This document shows positions 25,005 through 34,800 of a stretch of 64,000 bases of DNA, piece after piece. How positions within the stretch are numbered: position 1 is the first letter of the stretch; each line of letters begins with the position of its first letter. The stretch covers positions 33,909-97,908 of the forward strand of contig ONJJ01000006.1 in the NCBI GenBank assembly GCA_900318115.1, in the 5' to 3' direction. The translations under genes and the position numbers were made by a program. The DNA is from an uncultured Prevotellaceae bacterium (lineage in GTDB: Bacteria > Bacteroidota > Bacteroidia > Bacteroidales > Bacteroidaceae). The notes under the pieces are model-generated. The model saw nothing but the letters and a program-made list of their open reading frames with translations, had not been told where the DNA came from and made no database searches.

Positions 25005-25382
25005 CTGAAATTATTATTGTTCCCAGTCTTCCCAGTCGCTTCTGATTCATCCCAGAAGCCACTGCCACGCGAGACCGTCAGCCGCATCAAGCAGCAGCTA
25101 CAGCAGTATGTGGAAACGGAAGAGCATTTTCTTGATCCTCACCTCACGCTCCGCGACGTACTCGTGGTCGGCTGCACCTACAACCGCAGTTATGTGTCGC
25201 GCGTACTCAACGAGGAGATGGGCTGCACCTTCTCGGCCTACGTCAACCGCCTGCGCCTGCAGCGGGCCGACGACCTGCGCCGCCAGGAGCCGCAGGCACC
25301 TATCGGCGACATCATCGCCCGCTCCGGCTTCGACTCGCCATCAAACTACTATAAGGCGAAGCGGAAGTATGGGGAGGAGTGA
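24981..25382 (+). pseudogene. AraC-type HTH fragment, probably truncated regulator
   Basis: Residues about 30-133 are a clear AraC/XylS DNA-binding domain: TLRDVLVVGCTYNRSYVSRVLNEEMGC, FSAYVNRLRL, then IGDIIARSGFDS and YYKAKRKYG. The usual N-terminal sensor or membrane part of Bacteroidota AraC proteins is absent, and the second helix-turn-helix ends abruptly after KRKYGEE. The first residues (MRKIPTFFLK) are encoded by the right inverted repeat and are also encoded, as a mirror image, by the left one, so they are not native regulator sequence. Either a decayed gene or a mini-regulator using the element for its start. Confidence 0.6.
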
Positions 25383-25439
25383 AAATCAGGATTGTGTCTG
25401 ATGCAGGGCTACTACACGGAAAATTAAGGAATTAGATAA

Positions 25440-25483
25440 TTAAAGAATAAAAGAATAAATAAATTAAAGAATAAAAGAATAAA
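25440..25483. repeat. AT-rich tandem duplication
   Basis: Two copies of an about 23-base unit rich in AAAGAATAAAAGAATAAAT between the AraC fragment and the terminator hairpin. Confidence 0.65.
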
Positions 25484-25520
25484 TCCCCGCCGGCCTACTG
25501 ATGAGAGGCTGGCGGGGATT
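25482..25520. terminator. Bidirectional terminator-like hairpin
   Basis: AATCCCCGCCGGCCT (25482-25496) pairs with AGGCTGGCGGGGATT (25506-25520) over 15 positions with one wobble, loop 9 bases. It separates the plus-strand AraC fragment from the minus-strand efflux operon and is flanked by A-rich sequence on the left, so it could serve both directions. Confidence 0.75.
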
Positions 25521-25538
25521 ACTATATTCTGAGAAATC

Positions 25539-25603
25539 TTGCAGTTATTTCTGCGTACCCCCCTGCAGTTCTTGCAGTATTGCAGTTTTTTCTGCGTGGG
25601 GGG
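25539..25603. repeat. Repeats and C6/G6 stem downstream of the efflux operon
   Basis: TTGCAGTTATTTCTGCGT (25539-25556) recurs with one change at 25580-25597; a C6 run at 25558-25563 can pair with a G6 run at 25598-25603. Lies 30 bases after the stop of the outer-membrane factor gene. Confidence 0.6.
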
Positions 25604-25632
25604 TGCTGCTCCGAGGGGAGGGAGGCGGAGGG

Positions 25633-27009
25633 TTACTCGGGGATGAGGGAGCCGCCGCCGAGGGCCTGGTAGAGGTCGATGGTGGCCTGGACGGTGGCAA
25701 AGCGGTTGCTGATGAGTCCGAGCTGGGCCTGGAGGAGTCCCGTCTGGGCGGTGAGCACGTTGAGGTAGTTCACCGAGCGGGTGACGTTGTCCTTGTAGAG
25801 GGCCTCGGTGGCCTGCACGGCATCGCCCAGGGCGCTGATCTGCCCGGCGATGAGCTGCTGCTTGCCGGTGGTCTTTTGGAGTGTTGCCAGGGCGGTGTTC
25901 ACCTCGTTGCCGGCGGCGATGAGGCTCTGCTGGAAGGCCATCTTGGCTTCTTCCTGCTGGAGCTCTGCCACCTTCTTCTGGGCGCGCAGACGGCCGTTGG
26001 CGAAGAGGGGCTGGGCGAGTTGTCCGAGGGCGTTCCAGATGAACTTACCGGGGTTGATGACGGTGGAGCCGGCGCTGTTGGTGAAGCCCAGGGTGCCGCT
26101 GATGGTCAGCGAGGGGTAGAAGGCGCTCTTGGCGGTGTTCACGGCGTAGAAGGCGCTGGCGAGCTTGAGCTCGGCCTGGCGCACGTCGGGGCGGTTCTGG
26201 AGCAGGGCCATGGGCAGTCCGGTCTGCACGGCGGGAGCCTGGAAGCTCTCGAGCGAGGTACGCTGGATGTGGTGGGGTGCCTCGCCGAGGATGGTGCAGA
26301 GGGCGTTCTCGGCCTGGGTGATGGCCTCCTGGAGGTCGAGCACGCTGGCGGCCACGCTGAGGTAGTTGGCCTCGGACTGGGCCACGGCGGCTTTGTTGGA
26401 GCGCCCGGCCTGCATGAGTTTCTTGTTCAGCTCCACGCTCTGCTTCCAGTTCTCTGTGGTCTGCTGGCTCACAGCGAGCTCGGCGTCGAGCATGCAGAGG
26501 GTGTAGTAGAGGTTGGCGACGTTGGCCACGAGGCTCTGCTGGACGGCCATGCGCACGGTGCGCACCTGTTCCACGGCCACTTCAGCGGACTTCTTGGCGT
26601 TGCGCAACTGACCGAAGCTGCCGATCTGCCAGGAGGCGGTGACGGGCAGGGTGTAGGTCTTGTTGGGCGCGGCCCAGTCGAAGCTGCTGAGCTGCCCTTG
26701 CGGGGTGAAGACGAGGCTGGGGATGTAGGCCAGCTTGGAGCATTTGAGGTAGGCCTGGGCCTCCTGGATCTGGAGGTCGGTCTGCCGCATGTTGGTGTTC
26801 TGGGTCAGGGCCTGCTGGATGAGGGCCTGCAGCGTGGGGTCGGTGAAGAACTCACGCCAGTGCATGGCTCCAGTGCTCTGATCGCCGCTCTGGGCGGTGC
26901 CGTAGAGGCCATCGGTCTGGAGGTCTGTGGGGCGCTCGTAGGACTTGTAGATGCCGCAGGAGGTGAGGGCCAGGGTGGCAACGGCTATGAGGATGAGTTG
27001 TTTTTTCAT
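25633..27009 (-). CDS. RND efflux outer-membrane factor (TolC/OprM type)
   Basis: 458 residues, lipoprotein with Cys18 in LALTSCGIY. Two tandem outer-membrane-efflux repeats of helices and strands typical of NodT/OprM proteins: SFGQLRNAKKSAEVAVEQV and SLVANVANLYYTL in the first half, QNRPDVRQAELKLASAFYAV and GPL-free but homologous LFANGRLRAQKK in the second. It forms the trimeric outer-membrane duct. Last gene of the adaptor, pump, channel operon; 21 bases separate it from the pump gene. Confidence 0.93.
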   Translation of the reverse strand: MKKQLILIAVATLALTSCGIYKSYERPTDLQTDGLYGTAQSGDQSTGAMHWREFFTDPTLQALIQQALTQNTNMRQTDLQIQEAQAYLKCSKLAYIPSLVFTPQGQLSSFDWAAPNKTYTLPVTASWQIGSFGQLRNAKKSAEVAVEQVRTVRMAVQQSLVANVANLYYTLCMLDAELAVSQQTTENWKQSVELNKKLMQAGRSNKAAVAQSEANYLSVAASVLDLQEAITQAENALCTILGEAPHHIQRTSLESFQAPAVQTGLPMALLQNRPDVRQAELKLASAFYAVNTAKSAFYPSLTISGTLGFTNSAGSTVINPGKFIWNALGQLAQPLFANGRLRAQKKVAELQQEEAKMAFQQSLIAAGNEVNTALATLQKTTGKQQLIAGQISALGDAVQATEALYKDNVTRSVNYLNVLTAQTGLLQAQLGLISNRFATVQATIDLYQALGGGSLIPE

Positions 27010-27030
27010 TGCTGTTTCGGGGTTATATCG

Positions 27031-30000
27031 TTATTGCTCGTGGCTGGCTTCCTGCTTTTCCTGCTGGGTGCGCTGCTGCTCCACGAGGAATTGCTGGTCG
27101 GCTTCCACCTTCATGGCGGGGCGCACTTTCTCCTGCACCCACTCGAAGAAGATGAAGAACACGGGCACGGTGAAGAGGATGGCGGCGGTGCCGACAATCA
27201 TACCTCCGATGACACCGATGCCGATGGTGCGGTTACCGTTGGCACCGGCACCGCTGGCGAAGACCAGGGGCAGCATACCGAGCACGCAGGTGAGCACGGT
27301 CATCAGAATTGGGCGCAGACGGGCCTCGGCGGCGGCGTAGGCTGCTTCGACGATGCCCATGCCCTTGCGGCGGCGCTCCAGGGCGAACTCGGTGATAAGG
27401 ATGGCCGTCTTGGCCAGCAGACCGATGAGCATGATGACACCCGTCTGGAGGTAGATGTTGTTCTCCACCTGGCCGATGACGTACATGTCGGCGCCCGTGG
27501 CCAGGCGTCCGATGCCCACGCTGACTTGGTTCCAGAGCCATGCGAGGCCGAAGCTGCCCATCAGACCGGCGGGCACGGAGAGGATGACGGCGAAGGGCAC
27601 GAAGAAGGACTCGTAGAGGCAGGAGAGGATGAGGAAGATGAGGACGACGCAGATGGCGTAGATGAGGATGGTCTGGTTGGATCCCATCTGCTCATATTCC
27701 TCGCGCGAGATGCTGCCGTACTCGTAGGTGATATGGTCGGGCAGTGTCTGAGCGCGCACCTCATCGATGGCGGCCATGGCGTCGGACGTGGTGTAGCCCA
27801 CGGCGGGCTGGACCACGCAGCTGATCTCGGAGAAGAGGTTGAAGTGCTTGTCGATCTCGGGACCGAGGACGGGTGTCAGCTTGGCGAACTGGGAGATGGG
27901 TGCCATGCCGGCGCTGCCGCGGACGTACATATTAGAGAGGTCAGCCTCGCTGGTGCGGTACTTCGGGTCGGTCTGGAGCATGACGCGATAGACCTTACCG
28001 AACTGGTTGAAGTTTGAGGCGTAGCTGCCGCCGAGGTATCCGCTCATGGCGGAGAGCACCTGCGCGGGTGAGATGCCGGCGAGCTTGCACTGGGCGGCAT
28101 CGACGGTGACCTGGTACTGTGGGAAGTTGCGGGCGTAGGAGGTCATGGCCATCTGGATCTCGGGCCGTTCGCCCAGCACCTTCAGGAACTGCTGCGTCTG
28201 CTCCAGGAAGAGGCCCTTGTCGCCGTCGGAGCGGTCCTGCAGGTGGAGGTCCACATTGGAGCCGAGGCCGTAGCCGGGAATCATACCGGGCTCGAAGCAG
28301 AAGATCTGTGCCTCGGGGATTTCCTTCATGAACTGGCCCATGAGCATGAGTTTCTTGATGCTGGAGGTGTGCTGCAGGCCGCTGCGCTGGCTCCAGTGCT
28401 TCAGGCGCAGGATGAGCATACCGTTGGCGGCACCCTGACCGCCCATCATGCCGTAGCCGGCGGTACGGGAGAAGGTCTGGATATCCGGGTCGTCCTTGAT
28501 GATTTCCTGCACACGGTCGAGCACGCTCTCGGTGTAGGCCAGGTTGCTGCCCGGAGGACAGGTGACATCGACCATGAGCACACCCTGGTCTTCCTGGGGC
28601 ACCAGGCCCTTGGGCAGGGCCGTCATGAAGAAGACCAGCAGCACCACGGCGATGACCAGACTCAGCGGGCCCACCCAGCGGTGGTTGATGACGCCGCGCA
28701 GGTGGCGCGCATAGTTGCGCGCCGTGCCGCCGTAAACCTTGTCATAGACCTTGCGGGTGCCCTTGTTCAGGCCGAGGAAGAAGCGGCTGACGGGGTTCTT
28801 GGCCACGCGGTCGCTCTTGGCGGGGCGCATCAGCATGGCGCACAGAGCGGGGCAGACCACGAGGGCCGAGATGCAGGAGATACCCACGGCCACGGCCAGC
28901 GTGACACCGAACTGGGTGTAGAACATACCGCTGGTGCCGCTCATCATCGTTACGGGGATGAACACGGCCATGAAGACGAACGTACAGGAAATGACGGCCA
29001 TGGTCACGTCCGCCATGGCGTCCTTGGTGGCCTTGTAGGCCGAGGTGTAGCCCGCATCGAACTTTGCCTGAACAGCCTCCACCACCACGATGGCGTCGTC
29101 CACCACCGTGCCGATGGCCAGCACGAGGGCGAAGAGCGTCAGCAGGTTCAGCGTGAAGCCCGCCGCCTGCAGGGCGGCAAAGGTGCCGACGAGGGAGATG
29201 ATGATCGAGATAGAAGGTATCAGCGTGGCGCGGAAGTCCTGCAGGAAGAGGTACACCACGAAGATGACAAGCAGGATGGCGATGATGAGCGTCTCCTCCA
29301 CATTGGCGATGGACTCCAGCAGGAAGTCGTTGGACGACATCATCTGCTCGAAGTGCAGGCCCTGAGGCAGCGTCTTCTCCATCTCGCGAAGGGCGGACGT
29401 CAGGCGGTCGTTGGTCTCCTTGGCGTTCGCACCCGAGAGTTGGAAGGCCATGAAGGTGACGGAGGGCTTGCCGTTGAGCTTGCCGCTGAAGCCGTAGTCC
29501 ACCTGCCCCATTTCCAGGTCCGCCACGTCGCGCAGACGCAGCAGCGAGCCGTCGGGCTTGGCCATGATGACGATGTTGCGGAACTCCTCGACCTCCTTCA
29601 GGCGGCCGGTGTAGCGCAAGGTGTACTGATAGACGTTGTCCACGCCTGCGCCATGGCCGCCCTCCATGGGTTTCTCGCCCAGACGGCCCACGGCGGCCTC
29701 CAGGTTCTGCTCGGCCAGACAGGCCGTGATATCGCTGGGCACGAGGCCGTACTGGGCCATGATCTCAGGCTTCAGCCATACACGCAAGGAGTAGTTGGCT
29801 GCGAGGGCGAACACCTCACCCACGCCCTTGATACGCTTCAGCTGAGGGGTGATGTTGATGGCCATGTAGTTGCCCATGAAGTTCGGGTCGTACTCCGGAA
29901 CGTCGCTCACCATGGCGTTGATCTGAAGCATGGAGGTCTGGCGCTTGAACGTGGTCACGCCGATCATCGTGACTTCCTGAGGCAGCAGACCTTGTGCCAT

Positions 30001-30339
30001 GCTGACGCGGTTCTGGGTGTTCACCGCGGCCATGTCAGGGTTCGTGCCCTGCTTGAAGAACACCGTAATCTGAGCGGAACCCGAGTTGGTGGCGGTGGAG
30101 GTCATGTAGGTCATGTTCTCCACACCGTTGATACTCTCTTCCAGGGGCTGGATGACGGCCTTGGTGACCGTCTCGGCCGAGGCGCCGGGGTAGGTGGCGC
30201 TGACCACGACCGTTGGCGGAGCGATGTCCGGGAACTGCTCCACCGGAAGGTTGAAATAGCTGATGGCGCCGAGCAGGACGATGACGATGGCTATGGACAT
30301 GGCCATCACCGGGCGCTTGATAAATATGTTTCCTTTCAT
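27031..30339 (-). CDS. RND (HAE1) multidrug efflux pump, inner-membrane subunit
   Basis: 1102 residues; E. coli AcrB has 1049. Twelve membrane segments with two large periplasmic loops. The start FIKRPVMAMSIAIVIVLLGAISYFNLPVEQFPDIAPP is the HAE1 N-terminus (shortened here to its key blocks FIKRP and FPDIAPP), and GTVVDDAIVVVE holds the two proton-relay Asp residues of segment 4; a further family motif is LIGLLAKTAILI. The C-terminal 25 residues are Gln/Glu-rich and extend past the usual end. Drives proton-coupled export of drugs, bile acids or detergents together with its adaptor and channel partners. Confidence 0.95.
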   Translation of the reverse strand: MKGNIFIKRPVMAMSIAIVIVLLGAISYFNLPVEQFPDIAPPTVVVSATYPGASAETVTKAVIQPLEESINGVENMTYMTSTATNSGSAQITVFFKQGTNPDMAAVNTQNRVSMAQGLLPQEVTMIGVTTFKRQTSMLQINAMVSDVPEYDPNFMGNYMAINITPQLKRIKGVGEVFALAANYSLRVWLKPEIMAQYGLVPSDITACLAEQNLEAAVGRLGEKPMEGGHGAGVDNVYQYTLRYTGRLKEVEEFRNIVIMAKPDGSLLRLRDVADLEMGQVDYGFSGKLNGKPSVTFMAFQLSGANAKETNDRLTSALREMEKTLPQGLHFEQMMSSNDFLLESIANVEETLIIAILLVIFVVYLFLQDFRATLIPSISIIISLVGTFAALQAAGFTLNLLTLFALVLAIGTVVDDAIVVVEAVQAKFDAGYTSAYKATKDAMADVTMAVISCTFVFMAVFIPVTMMSGTSGMFYTQFGVTLAVAVGISCISALVVCPALCAMLMRPAKSDRVAKNPVSRFFLGLNKGTRKVYDKVYGGTARNYARHLRGVINHRWVGPLSLVIAVVLLVFFMTALPKGLVPQEDQGVLMVDVTCPPGSNLAYTESVLDRVQEIIKDDPDIQTFSRTAGYGMMGGQGAANGMLILRLKHWSQRSGLQHTSSIKKLMLMGQFMKEIPEAQIFCFEPGMIPGYGLGSNVDLHLQDRSDGDKGLFLEQTQQFLKVLGERPEIQMAMTSYARNFPQYQVTVDAAQCKLAGISPAQVLSAMSGYLGGSYASNFNQFGKVYRVMLQTDPKYRTSEADLSNMYVRGSAGMAPISQFAKLTPVLGPEIDKHFNLFSEISCVVQPAVGYTTSDAMAAIDEVRAQTLPDHITYEYGSISREEYEQMGSNQTILIYAICVVLIFLILSCLYESFFVPFAVILSVPAGLMGSFGLAWLWNQVSVGIGRLATGADMYVIGQVENNIYLQTGVIMLIGLLAKTAILITEFALERRRKGMGIVEAAYAAAEARLRPILMTVLTCVLGMLPLVFASGAGANGNRTIGIGVIGGMIVGTAAILFTVPVFFIFFEWVQEKVRPAMKVEADQQFLVEQQRTQQEKQEASHEQ

Positions 30340-30380
30340 ATAATAGATTATCTATGAGGTTGTTGGGTTTCCTGGGAGGG

Positions 30381-30470
30381 GGCTAGGGTTTTCTAGGATT
30401 TCCTAGGACTTCCTAGGGCTTCCTAGGTTATCCTAGGACTTCCTAAGTCTTCCTAAGGCTTCCCAGGCTT
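30381..30470. repeat. Nine 10-bp-phased TCCTAGGNNT units between adaptor and pump genes
   Basis: Units start at 30381, 30391, 30401, 30411, 30421, 30431, 30441, 30451 and 30461. Four contain the perfect palindrome CCTAGG; the rest differ by one or two bases. They occupy most of the 136-base gap and repeat exactly once per helical turn. Confidence 0.9.
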
Positions 30471-30475
30471 CTATG

Positions 30476-31600
30476 CTACTTCACCAGCGCTCCTTCCTTG
30501 ACCATGCCGGCTCCGTCGGCGATGATCTCGTCGCCTTCCTTCAGTCCGCTCAGGACGATAAATTCCTTGCCGGTATTGTAGGGTGCCACTTCGATATTGG
30601 TGCCTTCGGCCACGCGCTGGCCATCCTTCTGCACCACCTTGAAGACTTGGTGCACGGTCTGCAGCTGCTTCACGGCGGCAGCGGGCACGATGATGTGGTT
30701 CTTCAGCTCCACGGGGATGACCACGTTGCCGGTGCTGCCGGAGTGGAGCAGGCCGCTGGGATTATTGAACACGGCACGCAGGGAGACGCTGCCGGTGGAC
30801 TGGTCCACGACGCCGCTGGCCGTCTCCACGACGCCCGTCTCCTCATACATCGAGCCATCCACGAGCTGCAGACGCACGGCAGGCATGGCCTTCACGGCGG
30901 CCTCGGCACTACCGGCCTCGCGGATCTTCTCCAGCAGCTGGGCCTCGGTCATGGAGAAATAGACGTACATCTGATGGTTGTCAGAGACGGTGGTCAGGGG
31001 AGTGGGAAGGCTGGGACCCACGAGGGCTCCAACGCGGTAGGGCAGCGTGCCGACCACGCCGTCCGCCGGGCTCTTGACGACCGTGTAGCTGAGGGAGTTG
31101 GCGGCATTGGTCACGGCGGCGTTGGCCTGAGCCACGGCGGCCTTGGCCTGCATGTAGGCGTTGTTGGCCGTCTGGAGGTCAAAGTCGCTGACCACCTGCT
31201 GGGCGTGGAGGTTCTGGGTGCTTTCATAGCTGAGCTTGGCGGTAGCCTCGGCAGCCTTGGCGGCTTCGAGGTTGGCGCGGGCGGTGTTCAGAGCGGCCTG
31301 GTAGGGCACCTGGTCGATGATGAACAGGGTCTGGCCCTTGCGGACGCGCTGACCCTCGGTGACACACAGCTGCGTGAGCTGGCCACTGACCTGGGGCAGG
31401 ACCTGGATGTCCTGGCGGCCGCGGATGGTGGCGCTGTACTTGGTGTCGATGGTGCGGTCTTCGGCCTTCACCTTCACCGTCTTGTAGGCCACGGGGGCGT
31501 TCTGCGGGTTCTGCGCCCCCTGCTTCTTGCCGCAAGAGACGAACAGAGCGGTTCCAACGACTGCTGCAATGAGTGCGATGGATTTCATGCTTCTTTTCAT
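30476..31600 (-). CDS. RND efflux periplasmic adaptor (MFP) lipoprotein
   Basis: 374 residues, lipobox ending at Cys23 (ALFVSCGKK). Order of domains: barrel-sandwich half (VLPQVSGQLTQLCVTEGQRVRKGQTLF), alpha-hairpin rich in Ala (about 95-150), second half-motif VVKSPADGVVG, beta barrel and membrane-proximal domain ending in GLKEGDEIIADG. AcrA/MexA-like; joins pump and outer-membrane duct. First gene of the operon, with a -7 box at 31704-31711. The start could also be the ATG four codons later (MKSIALI). Confidence 0.93.
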   Translation of the reverse strand: MKRSMKSIALIAAVVGTALFVSCGKKQGAQNPQNAPVAYKTVKVKAEDRTIDTKYSATIRGRQDIQVLPQVSGQLTQLCVTEGQRVRKGQTLFIIDQVPYQAALNTARANLEAAKAAEATAKLSYESTQNLHAQQVVSDFDLQTANNAYMQAKAAVAQANAAVTNAANSLSYTVVKSPADGVVGTLPYRVGALVGPSLPTPLTTVSDNHQMYVYFSMTEAQLLEKIREAGSAEAAVKAMPAVRLQLVDGSMYEETGVVETASGVVDQSTGSVSLRAVFNNPSGLLHSGSTGNVVIPVELKNHIIVPAAAVKQLQTVHQVFKVVQKDGQRVAEGTNIEVAPYNTGKEFIVLSGLKEGDEIIADGAGMVKEGALVK

Positions 31601-31703
31601 GTTGTTGTCTTTACCTTAATTTGATTGTTATTTTTACTGTTTTCTCTTCTGATTTTTGAGCGTATAAAAGCCTCCGGAGGAGACTCTTTCCCGAAATCGG
31701 GTG

Positions 31704-31711
31704 CAAAGGTA
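31704..31711 (-). promoter_or_regulatory. -7 box for the RND efflux operon
   Basis: TACCTTTG on the minus strand, about 104 bases upstream of the adaptor ATG. I saw no TetR-type operator palindrome or regulator gene next to it. Confidence 0.6.
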
Positions 31712-31756
31712 CAACAAAATCTCGACATACGCGACATTCCAACTCTCCGAAGAGGC

Positions 31757-31790
31757 AAAAAAATTGTGCAAAACTTCCGTTCTGCACAAC
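31757..31790 (-). terminator. Intrinsic terminator after the C1-type peptidase gene
   Basis: On the minus strand GTTGTGCA (31783-31790) pairs with TGCACAAT (31763-31770) and is followed by a run of T (31757-31763). It lies 57 bases after the stop at 31847. Confidence 0.7.
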
Positions 31791-31846
31791 TTTTTAACAC
31801 GATTTATAGGTTTTACAACACTTTCTCCTTGTCCTATTGGTCGGAA

Positions 31847-34800
31847 TCAGCGTACAATGACCTTCTGCCGATTCACCACATAGATGCCTCGCCGCACGGG
31901 GATGGTGGCGTTGGTATCCAGCCATTCGTGGAAGATGACCTTGCCGCTGAGGTCGCTGACCGTGACGTGCTGGGGCTGCGACACCTGAATACGGAGGCAC
32001 CCGTAGCCGCCTGCGGCCTGGAGCGAAGCCTCGGCCGAGACGAAGTGCCGGCTGATGTCGTCCGTGGGGTCGATGTCAGTGCCCTCCTCATGGATGACCA
32101 CCTTCTGCAGGAGTACGAACTTGCCCACGGCCACGCACTTCTTGTCGCTCATGTTGGCGATGAGTCCGAGGCTCACGCGCGTGGGCTCGCTCAGGCTGAA
32201 GGAGATGGAGCCGCTCTCGCTCAGGGGCGAGGAGGCCAGGGCCTGCTCCTCGAGGTCGGCCGTCAGGGGGAGTTCTTCGCCCGCGGCGGCGGCCACGTAG
32301 GTGCCGTCCGTGAGCCAGTTGTAGTAGTAGTCATCACCATCGCGGTCGGCTATGAAGGTGTACTCGCCCTCGGGCAGTTCCACGGTCTGGAAGATCATCA
32401 GGTCCTTGATGACCTCCTCGAATCCGGAATAGGTGTCCTCGAGCGTGAGGTAGTTGTTCTTCTGGGCATCCACGTGCCACTCGGTGTAGATGGAACCGTT
32501 GCGGACCGTGTTCTTCTGCACCCAAGGCGAGGTCGTGCGGTTCATCAGCAGACGGAGGTAGCGCGAGCTGTTGGCGGGGTTGCAGGTGCCGCTGCTCTTG
32601 AAGGGGTGCTTGTAGTTCTTCAGGTAGTCGGCCGTGACGTCGTTGAAGGTGCCCTTGGGATTGAGACAGAAGATGCCCTTGGTGCTCTCCCAGGCATCGC
32701 CGTCGGGGCCGAAGTTCAGGCGCTGACCCTCAAGGCCGTGGCCCGAGCGGTCGATGACATTGCCTCCGTTTTGGTTAAAGTCATAGTAGAGCAGAAGCGA
32801 GTCATTCGTCTCAGGATCAGGCACGGGAGCGTTGGCCACGCCGAGGATGTCCTTCTGGGCGATGGCGTAGTTCCAGACGCGGAGTTCATCGATGAGGGCA
32901 TTGACGGGGCGCTCCTTTCCGCCGATGGCGAAACGTGAGAGCACCGGCAGGACATTGACTCCCGAGAGGCGGCCGGAGCCCACCTTCTCCTCATCGCGAT
33001 AGAACGTGAAGGCGCCACTCTTGAAGGTGATCGTGTAGTGATGCCATTCATCGGTGATGACGGTGCCCTCGGGGCTCTGGAGGCTCTTGCCGGAGCTCTC
33101 GACCACGAACTGGCCGTTGGGCTTCAGGCTGATGCGAAGGGTGGAGGCGTCGTCGCCCAGGTGGAACGAGGCGTCGGTGGTGCGGCCCGGGAACATCCAC
33201 CAGTCGATGGAGAAAGCCTTCGGGGTAGTCTCGCCGAAGGGCGAGGCACTCTCCACGAGGTCATCCTCGCCGTCGAACTTCAAGCCGTTCTTGCCGTCGG
33301 CGTTGCATACCACCACGGCCCGCGAGCGCCGGAGCACGCTGGAGCCCTTGTCGTTCTCCGCCGTGAGGGTGACATCGTAGATGCCCGGCACGTCCAGGCT
33401 CACGGCTTTGTTCTGGCCCTCCACGCGATAGATCTCCACTCCGCTGGCGAGGTCCCAGGTCCACTTCTTCGGGGCGAACTTGGAATCGTCGATGAGGTTG
33501 ATTTTCTCGCCGCGGAGGACGATGTTGTTCTGGATGGTGAAGGCAGCCTGGGGCTTCACGCCCACGATGCTGATGGTCTTCGTCTTCGAGGTGGTGCCCA
33601 GCTCGTTGTAGGCCGTAAGCTTGACGTTATAGGTGCCCGTGGCGGCAAAGGTGGCGGCAGCATTGGCGGTCTTCACCACTGGGTTGTCCGCTCCCTCGAT
33701 TTCCCACTCGTAGGTGGCGGCGTCGATGGGCGAGGAGGTGTTGACGAAGGTGACGTGCTGCCCGGCGCCAATCTCGCCCTCGGGAACGCGGAAGTCCACG
33801 GAGGGCAGCTGGGCCGCCACGACTTCCACCTCGGCGGTCTTCTCGGAGGTCTGCCCGAAGAGGTTGGTGGTCTTCAGGCGGACGGTCTGCGTGCCGGCCT
33901 CGCGGAAGATGACCACGGGGTCCACGGTGCCCGTGATCTGCTCCTGCGCGGCTCCCGTGAAGTTCCATTCCCACTGCACCGTTCCCAAGCTGCTGAGGTC
34001 GTGCACGGGCAGGGGCCGGCCGGCCACTACGCTCGCCGCCGTCTCGAAGTCGGCATAAGCCAGGGTGTCCAGCGGGTTCAGGCGCTGGTGGTAGTCGAGG
34101 TCGCTGAGGGCGAAGTCTTCGGAATTGATGATCTGTGCATCGCTCTCGCCCTTGCTATCTATGAGGTAGATGTCGTCGCCCTCCGAGCGAGTGGACATAG
34201 TATAATAATGTGTCAGGTGCTCGTGGAGGTGGGGATAGGCGATGGGGGTCTTATAGTCATTCTTGATTTGCTCGGGGGTGCGGGCGCAGGTCCAGAAGCG
34301 GATTTCGTCGATGTCGCCCACCCAGGGTGCATCATAGACGACCTTGTAGTTCGAAGTGGTTCCTTCCGTGCGGCCGAAGACGAGGTCCGTGGCACTCTCC
34401 AGACCCTTGTGGTTATAGCGGCTGGCCCAGTTGATGAAGCGTTTGCCGTCCACAAAGACCTGCATGGACAACCCCTCGTTGACGATGGCCACATGGTGGA
34501 ACGTGCCGGAGCTGATGGTGCCGGAAGAGCGGGTGTAGTCGCCGCCGTCGTGACCGATTTCGACCTGACCTCCGCTGATCATCTTGAAGAAGAAATTGGT
34601 GGTGGTGGCCTTGATTCCGTAGAAGTCGGAGCTGGGGTTGGAGCGCGGCCGGAACCAGAATTCCAGGGTGAAGTCGGGCGTGGCCTTCTCCACCAAGTGC
34701 GGGATGATGATCTGGTTGCCTTTCTTCAGGCTCGCGATGGTGTTGACGGCTTCGCCCTGAGCGGGGGCTATCATGGAGATGACGGAGGCCGAGCGCTTGC

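Noticed and set aside
25501-28017. 838-codon plus-strand frame opposite the efflux genes
   Set aside because: Antisense shadow; Gly/Leu/Glu/Val-rich with no domain, and the opposite strand encodes clear OMF and RND proteins.
31601-31846. Possible regulator gene or operator between the efflux operon and the C1-type peptidase
   Set aside because: Only the efflux promoter box and a terminator hairpin are visible; no frame of useful length with domain content and no TetR-like palindrome.
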